Positions 40,203 to 49,563 of a DNA stretch of 55,981 nucleotides are shown here, piece after piece (the stretch's first letter is position 1; each line of letters starts with the position of its first letter). The stretch is from JABDGC01 sp964466595. Lineage in GTDB: Bacteria > Pseudomonadota > Gammaproteobacteria > DSM-16500. The notes under the pieces are model-generated. The model had not been told where the DNA came from. It made no database searches and saw nothing but the letters and a program-made list of their open reading frames with translations. The DNA lies in the NCBI GenBank assembly GCA_964466595.1, contig CAYXNR010000011.1, positions 1 to 55,981 on the forward strand, written 5' to 3'. Made by a program: the position numbers and the translations under genes.

Positions 40203-41258
40203 CTAGTGATTTTCATTAATCGTATAAGGGACAAAGGCTTCATTTAATTGTCGTGCCACGCGAATGAAAGTTGTACGCTTTGATAATTCCTTCAAGCGAT
40301 GTGCCCCAACATAAGTACAGGTTGAGCGTAGGCCCCCTAAAATATCCAAGAGGGTATTTTTTACTGGGCCACGATAGGGAATGTTAACCGAGCGACCTTC
40401 GCTCGCGCGATATTCTGCAACCGAGCCATGGTGTTTTTCCATAGCCTCTGTCGAGCTCATGCCATAGAAGCGCTTAAATTTTTTACCCTGTTCCTCAATG
40501 ATTTCACCGCTGCTTTCGTCATGGCCGGCTAGCATACCGCCTAACATGACAAAGTCGGAGCCGGCGGCAAAGGCCTTCGCTACATCGCCGGGAGTCACAC
40601 AGCCGCCATCTGCACAGACTTGTCCGCCTAAACCATGTGCTGCATCGGCGCATTCAATAATGGCGGAAAGCTGTGGATAGCCGACGCCTGTTTTTTCACG
40701 GGTAGTACAGACGGATCCCGGGCCAATGCCGATTTTTACAATGTCGGCGCCCGAGAGAATGAGTTCTTCAACCATTTCGCCGGTCACGACATTGCCGGCC
40801 ATAATCACCTTTTTAGGAAAGCGCTCGCGAATCCGCTCAAGGCAGGCAACAAAACGTTCTGTATAGCCATTAGCAACATCAAGACAGATAAAGGGGATAT
40901 CAACAACAGCCAAGGTTTCCTCTAATTTTTTTAAATCGTTTTCAGCAACGCCTAGGGAGACAAAACAGTAGGGAATGACAGCAGCATGCTTAGCGGCAAA
41001 TTTTTTCCAGTCAGCCGGAGAGAGAAATTTGTCCATCCCCGTGAGCAGGCGATATTCAGCCAAGGATTGAGCCATAGCCAAGGTGCCGGTATGATCCATA
41101 TTCGCTGCTACAATGGGCACGCCAGACCAGGTGGTTCCGGAATGGCGAAAACGGAATTCACGTTCTAAAGAAACCTCAACACGCGATTGCAGCACGCTTC
41201 GTTTGGGACGAATTAAAACGTCTGAAAAATCAAGTTTAATATCATTTTCGATGCGCAT
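40203..41258 (-). CDS. guaC: GMP reductase
   Basis: Converts GMP to IMP with NADPH, returning guanine nucleotides to the purine pool. The 351-residue enzyme shows the IMPDH-type barrel and the catalytic Cys184 in GIGPGSVCTTREKTG, the ADGGC motif and the RSVNIPYRGPVKNT flap. GAGGAAGAG precedes the ATG. It is first in the cluster with ubiE-ubiJ-ubiB, with four bases to ubiE. Confidence 0.95.
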   Translation of the reverse strand: MRIENDIKLDFSDVLIRPKRSVLQSRVEVSLEREFRFRHSGTTWSGVPIVAANMDHTGTLAMAQSLAEYRLLTGMDKFLSPADWKKFAAKHAAVIPYCFVSLGVAENDLKKLEETLAVVDIPFICLDVANGYTERFVACLERIRERFPKKVIMAGNVVTGEMVEELILSGADIVKIGIGPGSVCTTREKTGVGYPQLSAIIECADAAHGLGGQVCADGGCVTPGDVAKAFAAGSDFVMLGGMLAGHDESSGEIIEEQGKKFKRFYGMSSTEAMEKHHGSVAEYRASEGRSVNIPYRGPVKNTLLDILGGLRSTCTYVGAHRLKELSKRTTFIRVARQLNEAFVPYTINENH

Positions 41259-41325
41259 GGTCTCTTCCTCTTTTATTTACGACGAACCGGAGCTCTTGGT
41301 AGTTTACTCGGAAACATGAAATGAT

Positions 41326-41340
41326 GTCATATTGTATGAC
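41326..41340. promoter_or_regulatory. Small inverted repeat between guaC and ccmH
   Basis: GTCATA-TTG-TATGAC, a perfect 6-bp inverted repeat in the 141-bp divergent spacer. It could be an operator for either gene; nothing else supports this. Confidence 0.25.
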
Positions 41341-41399
41341 TGAAATCAAAGGAAGCTGCGTGATGGAAATCTTTGTAGGGGCTAAAAGCGACTGAGTAT

Positions 41400-41828
41400 A
41401 TGCAATTTAAATATAATTTTTTCAAAATCATCAGCATCTTATGCTTATTTTGTTCACCAACTATCTGGGCCGCTAATGATATTTATTCTTTTTCTTCTGA
41501 AAAAGACAAACAGCAATTTATCAATTTAACCAAAGAACTGCGCTGCTTAGTTTGTCTTAATCAGAGTTTAGCTGATTCGGATGCTGATTTGGCAAAGGAT
41601 TTGCGGAAGAAAATTTATCTGATGATTCAGGAAAAAAAATCAGCTGAGGAAATTCGCCAGTTTCTCGTCCGTCGCTATGGCCAATTTATTTTGTTTTCTC
41701 CCCCACTTTCGCCCGCAACCCTGCTCTTGTGGGGCTTTCCTGCCTTTTTAAGCCTGCTTATTTTTGCTAGCCTCTATTGGCTGGTGCGCAGAAAAGCTCG
41801 TTCTAGTCGCGAGACTCGCAGCAGCTGA
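41400..41828 (+). CDS. ccmH: CcmH-type cytochrome c maturation protein
   Basis: An exported thiol protein that keeps the haem-binding CxxCH of apocytochrome c reduced. The 142 residues have a signal peptide (hydrophobic 8-24), the signature LRCLVCLNQ with Cys49 and Cys52, the SDADLAKDLRKKI helix, the YGQFILFSPP turn, and a C-terminal membrane helix (about 108-128). It is the short form without the CcmI domain. No other ccm gene is in the window, so it is detached from its usual operon. Confidence 0.9.
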   Translation: MQFKYNFFKIISILCLFCSPTIWAANDIYSFSSEKDKQQFINLTKELRCLVCLNQSLADSDADLAKDLRKKIYLMIQEKKSAEEIRQFLVRRYGQFILFSPPLSPATLLLWGFPAFLSLLIFASLYWLVRRKARSSRETRSS

Positions 41829-41876
41829 GGCGGCTAAATATGCTATGATGAGGGCTTTCAGGGAGAAAGAAGCAAA

Positions 41877-42344
41877 ATGGTTTTAAAGCAAAAAAAAAAT
41901 CAAGAGAGAGGGGTGTTGGGATGGCGAGAATGGGTCTCGCTTCCTGATTTAGGAATAGAAAGAATTAAGGCTAAGGTTGATACCGGAGCTCGTACCTCTA
42001 CCCTTCATGCATTTTCTTTACACCCTTTTGTCGTAAATAATCAAAAAAGAATCAGATTTGATATGCATCCCCTCCAACATAATACGCAAACAGTGATTAC
42101 CTGTGAGGCCGATGTTGTCGATCTTCGCTGGGTTACTGACTCCGGCGGTCATAGTGAAGAACGTTATGTCATTCGAACCCCTATTGTTATTGATAGACAT
42201 TCCTGGTCAATCGAGATTACATTAACGGAACGCGACACCATGCTCTTTCGGATGCTTTTAGCTCGTAATGCAATACGCGGACGCTTTGTGGTCGATCCAG
42301 CGCGTTCATTTTTAAAATCAAAAAGGAAACAAATCAGTTTATGA
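41877..42344 (+). CDS. rimB: RimB-type retropepsin-like protease (RimK partner)
   Basis: A 155-residue protein of the RimB family (often annotated as ATP-dependent zinc protease), a small aspartic-protease fold. The active-site motif is VDTGARTSTLHA with Asp35. In Pseudomonas the RimABK system processes the C-terminal glutamates that RimK adds to ribosomal protein S6. Its stop overlaps the rimK start by four bases. No rimA is present. Confidence 0.88.
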   Translation: MVLKQKKNQERGVLGWREWVSLPDLGIERIKAKVDTGARTSTLHAFSLHPFVVNNQKRIRFDMHPLQHNTQTVITCEADVVDLRWVTDSGGHSEERYVIRTPIVIDRHSWSIEITLTERDTMLFRMLLARNAIRGRFVVDPARSFLKSKRKQISL

Positions 42345-43240
42345 AAGTGGCCATTTTATCAAGAAGGACAAAAATCTACTCCACTCAACGCTTAGTCGAG
42401 GCAGCAGAAAAACGGGGTCATCGGGCTGAGGTGGTGCATACCCTGCGCTGTAATATGAATATTACTTCCTCTCATCCCACGGTTTTTTGTGGCGGCAAGG
42501 CCTTGGATGACTATGACGCCGTTATCCCTCGAATCGGTGCTTCCATCACTTTTTATGGCGCAGCCGTAGTGCGTCAGTTTGAAATGATGGGTGTATTTTG
42601 TGTCAATGACTCGGTTTCGATTACGCGTGCGCGTGATAAATTACGCTCCCTGCAACTTTTATCGAAAAAAGGCATTGGCTTGCCTATCACGGGCTTTGCT
42701 CATTCTCTCGATGAAACCCAAGATTTAATTAAAATGGCTGGGGGCGTGCCTTTGGTCGTCAAGTTTTTGGAAGGAACCCAGGGGATTGGCGTCGTGCTGG
42801 TGGAATCCTTAAAAGCAGCCCGTAGTATTATCGAGGCTTTTTTGGGTTTGAAAGTGAATATTATGGTGCAGGAATATATCAAGGAAGCTGGGGGTGCGGA
42901 TATTCGTTGTTTTGTGGTGGGAGATCAAGTTGTGGCTGCCATGAAAAGGCAGGCCAAATTAGAAGAATTTCGCGCGAATTTACATCGCGGTGGGGTAGCG
43001 ATGCCGGTTGAGCTCACGCCGGAGGAAAGAAATATGGCTCTGCGGGTAGCTCATATCATTGGTTTAAATGTGGCAGGTGTTGATATTGTGCGTTCGAATC
43101 GCGGCCCCTTGATTATGGAAGTGAATGCAACACCGGGTTTAGAGGGCGTAGAAAAAGTCACCGGTGTTGATGTGGCGGATGCAATCATTCGCTTTATTGA
43201 AGAAAATGTGGAGCAGGAAAAAGATAAGGCGAAGAAGTAA
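42341..43240 (+). CDS. rimK: RimK, ribosomal protein S6 glutamate ligase
   Basis: An ATP-grasp ligase adding glutamate to the C-terminus of S6. The 299-residue length matches. Motifs: SRDKLRSLQLLSKKGI-like region (ARDKLRSLQLLSKKGIGLP), VVKFLEGTQGIGVVLVES lid, DIRCFVVGDQVVAAMKR, and the metal-binding MEVNATPGLEGVE. Translationally coupled to rimB. Confidence 0.94.
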   Translation: MKVAILSRRTKIYSTQRLVEAAEKRGHRAEVVHTLRCNMNITSSHPTVFCGGKALDDYDAVIPRIGASITFYGAAVVRQFEMMGVFCVNDSVSITRARDKLRSLQLLSKKGIGLPITGFAHSLDETQDLIKMAGGVPLVVKFLEGTQGIGVVLVESLKAARSIIEAFLGLKVNIMVQEYIKEAGGADIRCFVVGDQVVAAMKRQAKLEEFRANLHRGGVAMPVELTPEERNMALRVAHIIGLNVAGVDIVRSNRGPLIMEVNATPGLEGVEKVTGVDVADAIIRFIEENVEQEKDKAKK

Positions 43241-43244
43241 GATT

Positions 43245-44288
43245 TTAAAGTTTAGCCCGCGGCGCTGCCTCGAAGTTTTCTTCTAAGAAAAAATTTCCTT
43301 CGAGTCTATGATCGATCAATTGACTACGTGCGCGCTTACAATCCCTAAAGGTAAAAGAGGCATATTGACTGTCTGTGTAAAAATGCACAGGGGTAAGGTT
43401 ATTAACAAAGTGCTTACTTAAGATTTCAATTTCTGTAAAAGAAAGCTGTGCTGGATGTAAGGAATTACTCGCTAAATGAATTTCATCCAAACTTAAATTC
43501 GGAGCTCCGAATCGGGTAATGGCATTGCCGAGCGCTGCAAAGATGGCATCGGTGGTGAGAAAGGAAATATCTTGTACTAAAACCCCAGCAGCATAACGAC
43601 CATTATTGCATTTCAGAATACAGGCCGTGATAGGAGAGGTCTGAAATTCTTTATTAATAATATGTGGTGTTAAGACCTTAAAATATTTTGCTATCTCCTC
43701 TTTGCTTAGGTTTTTATTATTCAATATATCCCAGGCTTGTAAGGTCGGCGTATTAAAAATAGTTGTAGACTTTTTTAGGCGCGCTCTGAAGGAGGGGTCC
43801 GGCTTGAAAACAGGCAGGTTTAAGTCTCGTTCGCTAAAAGGATTGGGTAAAAAACCCGCCTCAAAGGTATCGGGCTTCGAAAAACGACCATCCAGGCTGA
43901 CTAGGTAAATTTCTGCTTCTGGGTTTGCTAAACTCACCATCAGTTGACGACAGTGACCGCAGGATGTTGAAACGCTGTGTTTTTCTTCAGGAAAAGTGTC
44001 AGTGGGGGCTGCCATAATCCAGATTCTTGAAAACTTGCTATTCCCGCCTGCAAAAGTAAGTGCGCTAGCAAGGGCATTTTGTTCGCTATGGAGGCTGAGA
44101 CGATTAGGTTCAAATTCAGCATTCACCCCTGAGGTATAATAAAAGATATTTTCTTGTAATTTAATTTCAACTAAGGAGGCGGCGAGGTGGCGAGAATAGG
44201 GTGCAAAAGCATGAGAACGCAGAGCTTTTAAATAATTAAAAATATCTTTTTGGGAGAGGGGGGTGGCGCAGCGAGTAAATAGGGGCAT
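43245..44288 (-). CDS. cdd: Cytidine deaminase, two-domain (E. coli) type
   Basis: Deaminates cytidine and deoxycytidine to the uridine forms. The catalytic zinc site is His67 and Glu69 (LHSEQNAL, with Ser in place of the usual Ala), and Cys110 and Cys113 (SCGHCRQLM). The second, inactive cytidine-deaminase-like domain fills the C-terminal half (SPITACILKCNNGRYAAGVL, ITRFGAP). At 347 residues it is about 50 longer than the E. coli enzyme, mainly in the linker and C-terminus. It converges on rimK with a 4-bp gap. Confidence 0.9.
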   Translation of the reverse strand: MPLFTRCATPLSQKDIFNYLKALRSHAFAPYSRHLAASLVEIKLQENIFYYTSGVNAEFEPNRLSLHSEQNALASALTFAGGNSKFSRIWIMAAPTDTFPEEKHSVSTSCGHCRQLMVSLANPEAEIYLVSLDGRFSKPDTFEAGFLPNPFSERDLNLPVFKPDPSFRARLKKSTTIFNTPTLQAWDILNNKNLSKEEIAKYFKVLTPHIINKEFQTSPITACILKCNNGRYAAGVLVQDISFLTTDAIFAALGNAITRFGAPNLSLDEIHLASNSLHPAQLSFTEIEILSKHFVNNLTPVHFYTDSQYASFTFRDCKRARSQLIDHRLEGNFFLEENFEAAPRAKL

Positions 44289-44347
44289 GTAAGCTTATCC
44301 TGGTTATGATTTGTTATGAAATACAGTTCTTTTAATCAAAGAATGTA

Positions 44348-45631
44348 TTACTGCAACATCGATTTAAAATCAATAGCCAGTTGTTGTAAGTTTAAGCGAT
44401 TCAGGAAAAGCGAGTAACACATCCACGCGCTGAGTGCGGCCATGTCTCTGAATTGTGGGGGCATAAATTTAGGAGGCGTGACGATACCCTCATCGACTAA
44501 ATCGGAGAGAATATGCAGATCTTCTAAGGTGGTTTTTCCGAGAAAAAGCATGGGAATTTGTTTCAATAAGCCGCGTTGAACCGCCAAACGAATATAATTA
44601 TAAATTAAAATAAAACCTTTGCTATAGGATAAATCTTTGGTGAAGGGCCCGCCATCTGGGGTGCTGCCACGGAAAACACGGGTAGTGGCACTGTAACTGC
44701 TGTCTGGATCCATGCCTTGTTCGCGATAGAAATTAAAAACATCCAGAAAATTAGCGCCCTCTTCTGCCATATTCACAGCGATAATGCGATTCGTGAGGCG
44801 TTTAACGCGAGAGGGATAGGAAGAAAAAGTAAAAATCTCTGTAATAATACCCAAACCTTCTTGGGTGATGGTGGAAGAAGGCGGGCCCTTGCTTAAAAAG
44901 GTGCAAATGGGCTGGTTCAAGCCATTGATGGTGGTGCCTAAATGAACCCAGCCTTCATGAATTTCAAGAATGCGAATTTCGCGTTTGCTAAAATTAACGC
45001 TTGAGTGAATTTTAATGCGTTCTGCACCCGCTGAGGCATCGGCGATGATGCCATCGCTTAATTCAACACGCACGGTTTGCTCGGTGAAATAGCGGGCCAA
45101 CTTTTTACTTAAGATCCGCACGGTGTCTTGGCTGCTGAATTTTTTTTCATCATCTTTCGTCACGACCTGATCTTCAATATTGCTGAGTGTGGTGGTGACG
45201 AGGTTGGCTAAATCTTTGAGAGTGGGAGCGCCGGCGTGGAAGGCATCTTCCGCGCTGCCATATAATTCCTGTGAAATTTCGGTGAATTGCGGTGTGCCAC
45301 GGGCTTTCAGCATTTCAATCACTCGACAATATTCATGGCACATGCGTTGCATAATACTACCGACCCCGCTGTACTGCCCAAGATAACGTCGAATGTTGCG
45401 TTCAATTTCACGAAATTCTTCAATTTTTTTAGCGGTGTCATATTCTAAGGGGTTTTTTTGCAGATAGTAGTCTTCAGTAATGGGGGGTAATTTTTTAAAG
45501 TGGTGCTTAAAGAAATATTCTTTTATTTCGCTATTCCATTTTAGTGCATCTAAAATACGAATGGGCTTTTGAGCTTTCACGATGCTTTCGGAGAGCTCGT
45601 GGATAGTATTGTGGTAGTCATGATTGGGCAT
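44348..45631 (-). CDS. DUF1704/QEGLA-motif putative metallopeptidase (MATCAP-like)
   Basis: A 427-residue member of the family annotated as flavohaemoglobin expression-modulating QEGLA motif protein. The zinc site is HEGWVH (His225, Glu226, His230) with Glu258 in TQEGLG as the third ligand, the HExxxH arrangement of this family. Animal members (MATCAP/TMCP1) remove the C-terminal tyrosine of tubulin; the role of bacterial members is not established. No signal peptide. It lies between cdd and a large coiled-coil protein gene. Confidence 0.85.
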   Translation of the reverse strand: MPNHDYHNTIHELSESIVKAQKPIRILDALKWNSEIKEYFFKHHFKKLPPITEDYYLQKNPLEYDTAKKIEEFREIERNIRRYLGQYSGVGSIMQRMCHEYCRVIEMLKARGTPQFTEISQELYGSAEDAFHAGAPTLKDLANLVTTTLSNIEDQVVTKDDEKKFSSQDTVRILSKKLARYFTEQTVRVELSDGIIADASAGAERIKIHSSVNFSKREIRILEIHEGWVHLGTTINGLNQPICTFLSKGPPSSTITQEGLGIITEIFTFSSYPSRVKRLTNRIIAVNMAEEGANFLDVFNFYREQGMDPDSSYSATTRVFRGSTPDGGPFTKDLSYSKGFILIYNYIRLAVQRGLLKQIPMLFLGKTTLEDLHILSDLVDEGIVTPPKFMPPQFRDMAALSAWMCYSLFLNRLNLQQLAIDFKSMLQ

Positions 45632-45709
45632 AGGGCTTCCATCCAGGATGGATGCTTATATAAATAGTATACCAGATTATCTTTGTCCGTGACAGCTCAG
45701 CGCTAAGGC

Positions 45710-48700
45710 TTATTTTTTTTTATTCCTAGCTCCTAACGATGCTGTCTTTGGCGTTTCTGCCTGATGGAGGTTTGCTTGTTGTGTAAATAGCTGTTTTCTG
45801 ATTAAACATGAAATATATTGTTTAATCCTTTCATTTTTAATACTAGGAAAAGTAGCTTCAATTGCTGCCTGAATACGAGCCTCTAAGAATTGAGCGTCAC
45901 TTTTAATTAATTCAGTTTTATATGTTTCCATTAGCTTGTTAGCGTGAGATTGAAATCTTTCATGGTTAGCTTGAGACTGAGATCTGTTAGCCTGAGCTTG
46001 AGATCTTTCATCAGGGACCATGAATCGATCAATCACAGCGTTGTAAATAGTGATTCGTAGGGGTTTATATTTTCCAGGTAAAATTTTTTGATAGGCAAGA
46101 GGGAGGAGTGGATCAAACAATTCTATTAACTGGCTTATTTCACAGGCAAGAAGTTGTTGTTGGATTTTCTTTTCATCTAAGCGAAGAAGAAGCGCTTTAA
46201 CACAGGCCTCTTTTTCTTGTGGGGTGAGCGCTTTTTCTTGTTCTTCGTCCTCACTATATAAATTGACAGTTTGCAAGGAGTTGCTAGAGAAAACCCTAGA
46301 GCGGTGAGTGCTTTGAAATAAGTTGTGGGCGCTATTCATGACTGGCTGTTCATCCTTGTCCTTGCTTTCACGTTCTGCTTGCTGTTGTTGCTGTTCTCGT
46401 GCGGTTTTTTCTCGAGCTCTTTCTCTTAAGAGGCGCGTATAAGCTAGAGTTTCTTGATCAACTTGCTCAATTTTATCCCGGGCTCTTGCTTTTTTGTCTG
46501 AGTACTGTCTATATTTTTCCAAATCTTGTTGAATAGCATCCTGGTAAAAATAACAATAGCATTTTGCAGCAAAATAAAAGGGAAAACCGATGACAGTCAG
46601 CGGAACCCACCATTGCGTTAGATTGAGAGGCCAACGATGACGATTCAAGCGTGGCAGTAATTCGGAAATCGTTGTTATTTGTGTGTCCAAAGCCTCTTTT
46701 AGTTCGCTTAGCTTACTGAGATGGCTATCATCTTCTTTAGCCTCATCGGGCAGGATTGAAACTCTCGCTGCTTCTGAAGTTCTGATTTCCTCTGAAGGGC
46801 TTGGCCTGCTCAAGGGGCTTGCCTCATGCAGAGACCTCGGCCTATGAGCGGTTGCAGTGGCCGGAGTTTGGAAGGATTGTGCTGCTGCCTCCCTAGCTTC
46901 TACTCCTTCCCTATTTGCGGCGGACTGTTGAGCTGAAAGCCAGTTTTTAGCTTCAGCAGTTAACAAAAAACTACCCTTATCAAGGTGTAAATACAGTTCA
47001 TTTTGATTTTCTTCTATCCTGCCTTCTAATAATTTTTTCAGCGTTAAGCCGCGATATTTTGGAAGTTGTGCATTCTGAATATCGTGTAAGCTGAGTGTTT
47101 CCAGAAGGGTGATCCGAGGACTGTCGTTATCTTCCTCCATATCATCTTCTAGGAGTAAATCACTTTCACTTCTCAATTGGAGTAATTGGCCTTGAAGCCG
47201 CGAATAACGACCCTCTCTCTTCTGATGTTCTTGACGATGATTTCGTGCCTGTGTCATGGTAGAAGCAGCAAGCGGGGCAAGAAAGTAGGTAAAGGGATCG
47301 GTGTTCACACACATCCGTTGCAGTGCTTTTTGTCGCACCACCATGCTAGCGTAGGTACGTATGGCATCGAGACTATCATCGCAGATACTTTCAATTGTGA
47401 GTGAATCACTCATGTCTTTCAGATGAGCCAGGCCCTCTGTGTGGATTTTGACAGACATATCATGGGCGTTCACAAGCGCTTGATAAGCGTTTTGACTAAA
47501 AGGAATATTAGCACGAAGTGTTATTACAGCTTTTCTTAATTCTCGGCTTTGTGTTTGCAAAGCAACACCTATTTGTAAAAGATTCAGAAAGGCGGTAATA
47601 GCGGAACCTCGAACATTGGCTAGCGGTAAGGCTGGTTTACTTACCATATTGCCGCCATGCGGGTGAAATTTAATACTATCCTTGAGGTTTTCGATCAGAT
47701 GAATCAACTCTTCAATGAGATAAATGCCTTTGGATATATTTTTTATATAGCTTAGGAGGTGGTTTACCAGAGTGGGATTATAAGCATCCGGATTATTGTA
47801 GATGTTGCGTAGCGCTATAGGCAAAACGGCTGCAATTAAGGACTCTTGAGCGTACTGATTCACATTATGATGGTAGCGGTCTGATAACTCCTTTGTTTCT
47901 GACGATAGCGTGTTGACACTCGGGTGAAAAGACAGATTAGAATAAGAAGGTTCTTCTCTTGAGGCATACATCAGTGCTTTGGATTCTTCAGGCTGCTGAG
48001 AGAGTAAGCCGCTTGGCGCTCGAGTGTTCTGAGAAAGATTTTGCGTGTAAGCGAGAGCTTCTTTGACGGCAGTTTGCTCTAATTCTTGACGCAGCCTTTT
48101 TCGAGTGGGTGCGAAAAAAGCGTGTTTAACAAGATTAAATAAGTCGGGGCAGTCCGGCTTGCTTGGATCGATGAGAACGGCGTTGAAATTTTTAGGAAGC
48201 TTGATTTTTTTAAATTCATAAAAGCTAAGGCTTTCATTTTTGAACAAGGAAGTCATATCCATATGAGTAAGAAAACTTTCTGGAATAGGTCGATCAAGGA
48301 GATGTTGAAGCAAGGTCATGGGAAAAAGGATAAGTAGCTCTTCTGCGATTTTTTTAAGCCCATTTAAGGCTTGGGGTAATTTATTGGCTTCAGAACTGTC
48401 TTTTAATTCATTAATATCCTCTTTAAGCATCTGGATAAGATTTTCAAGAAGCTCATTAAATTGATGATACAGTTCTGTGTCTTGTGAAAAAAAAACTTGC
48501 CAAAAACTAGCATCAGCTGCCCAAATACATTCTTGGGCTAAAACATAGAAACAAACGTGTTGCACTATTTCTAAATGCTTTTTTTTTGAAACGGGTTCTG
48601 TTACGAAATGTTCGATGTTTAAAAGGAGCAAGCGAATACTGCGTATAATAAATTCAGGTGATCGTTCAATGGTTGAGGTGTCGAGACCATATTGAGGATA

Positions 48701-49066
48701 ACGCTCGTCCAGAAAACAATCGATCATTTTTCTGTATTTATTGTTCTTCATTGCTTTTTCAACAGTAAGATTTCCACTTATAAAAGTATGAGGCGTGCGA
48801 AGATGAAGAGCGTTTAGAGTTTTATGAATAAAATTGTCATGGGCGTCAGTTTTTTTACCATATTCTGTAAGTGGGTTATAGATAGAATCTATTTCGGCTG
48901 TAATTAAATTGAATTGTGTGGCAAAGGTATTGAGATAGGGGGTCATCTTCACTTCTTGTGAAGCAGGACTCTTGCTTGTTTTGCTCTTGGTTTTCAGTTC
49001 AGAGGAGGTGCCGTTTTGTTCGGGCGTGGCTTGGGCTGGAACGGTTTCTTCTGTACGAGCTCTCAT
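45710..49066 (-). CDS. Large coiled-coil protein of unknown function, 1118 residues
   Basis: No known domain recognised. The N-terminus is Ser/Thr/Lys-rich (residues 1-40), the middle is predominantly helical, and one candidate membrane stretch (TQWWVPLTVIGFPFYFAAKC) lies around 840-860. Before it is a Ser/Pro-rich linker; after it a strong coiled coil with a Gln run (EKTAREQQQQQAERESK). Near 1040-1062 are short repeats (SQAQANRSQSQANHERFQ) mirrored by imperfect tandem DNA repeats at about 45935-46010. No signal peptide. Size, helices and organism type make a secreted effector plausible, but this is inference. Confidence 0.7.
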   Translation of the reverse strand: MRARTEETVPAQATPEQNGTSSELKTKSKTSKSPASQEVKMTPYLNTFATQFNLITAEIDSIYNPLTEYGKKTDAHDNFIHKTLNALHLRTPHTFISGNLTVEKAMKNNKYRKMIDCFLDERYPQYGLDTSTIERSPEFIIRSIRLLLLNIEHFVTEPVSKKKHLEIVQHVCFYVLAQECIWAADASFWQVFFSQDTELYHQFNELLENLIQMLKEDINELKDSSEANKLPQALNGLKKIAEELLILFPMTLLQHLLDRPIPESFLTHMDMTSLFKNESLSFYEFKKIKLPKNFNAVLIDPSKPDCPDLFNLVKHAFFAPTRKRLRQELEQTAVKEALAYTQNLSQNTRAPSGLLSQQPEESKALMYASREEPSYSNLSFHPSVNTLSSETKELSDRYHHNVNQYAQESLIAAVLPIALRNIYNNPDAYNPTLVNHLLSYIKNISKGIYLIEELIHLIENLKDSIKFHPHGGNMVSKPALPLANVRGSAITAFLNLLQIGVALQTQSRELRKAVITLRANIPFSQNAYQALVNAHDMSVKIHTEGLAHLKDMSDSLTIESICDDSLDAIRTYASMVVRQKALQRMCVNTDPFTYFLAPLAASTMTQARNHRQEHQKREGRYSRLQGQLLQLRSESDLLLEDDMEEDNDSPRITLLETLSLHDIQNAQLPKYRGLTLKKLLEGRIEENQNELYLHLDKGSFLLTAEAKNWLSAQQSAANREGVEAREAAAQSFQTPATATAHRPRSLHEASPLSRPSPSEEIRTSEAARVSILPDEAKEDDSHLSKLSELKEALDTQITTISELLPRLNRHRWPLNLTQWWVPLTVIGFPFYFAAKCYCYFYQDAIQQDLEKYRQYSDKKARARDKIEQVDQETLAYTRLLRERAREKTAREQQQQQAERESKDKDEQPVMNSAHNLFQSTHRSRVFSSNSLQTVNLYSEDEEQEKALTPQEKEACVKALLLRLDEKKIQQQLLACEISQLIELFDPLLPLAYQKILPGKYKPLRITIYNAVIDRFMVPDERSQAQANRSQSQANHERFQSHANKLMETYKTELIKSDAQFLEARIQAAIEATFPSIKNERIKQYISCLIRKQLFTQQANLHQAETPKTASLGARNKKK

Positions 49067-49218
49067 ACATTAGTTCCTATATTATTATATTATTATATAG
49101 TTGAGTTATGCGTTTATACTAAAATACTTAAGTTAACATAATCTTAAAAAATAAAATAATATAAGAATTTTTTTCTGCTGTAGAAAAAAGGAGAGTTTGT
49201 TCTCGCGCGCTTCTTTTT

Positions 49219-49437
49219 TTAATCATTCGCAAATAAAGATTGCTTACGTTCTCGTGTTTCTGCACAGCCAATACAAAAGCGAAAACCTAATTCACGACGA
49301 GCCTCGGGTATTTCTTCACCGCAATCGTTGCAGGAAGGGCTACCGCCGCCGGCCGTTGCGCTTTTTCGAATGCGATTAATCGTGCGAGAAAGCTCGGAAT
49401 GTAGTTGCTCATTGGCGAGATCTGCTTCATCTGCCAT
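49219..49437 (-). CDS. DksA/TraR-type C4 zinc-finger protein
   Basis: A 72-residue short DksA relative that may bind RNA polymerase through its secondary channel. The zinc site is Cys36-x2-Cys39 and Cys55-x2-Cys58 (CNDCGEEIPEARRELGFRFC). The N-terminal helix is short, as in TraR and phage-borne forms, and lacks the long coiled coil of DksA. The last residues (QSLFAND) and stop resemble the centre of repeat family A. Confidence 0.88.
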   Translation of the reverse strand: MADEADLANEQLHSELSRTINRIRKSATAGGGSPSCNDCGEEIPEARRELGFRFCIGCAETRERKQSLFAND

Positions 49438-49563
49438 GGGGATGGCCTCCTGTCAAAAAAGAAAGGGGATCATTATACGGGGAATGGGAGGAAAGTAAAT
49501 TTATATTTGAAAAGGTCCGCGCTTGCTTGTTTCCCGCGGAAGCGCAGAGCCTTGTTTTAATCC

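Noticed and set aside
49219..49245. The DksA-like gene's end (ATCATTCGCAAATAAAGAT) as another copy of repeat family A
   Set aside because: Only about 17 of 19 central bases resemble the family and neither arm is present, so chance similarity cannot be excluded.
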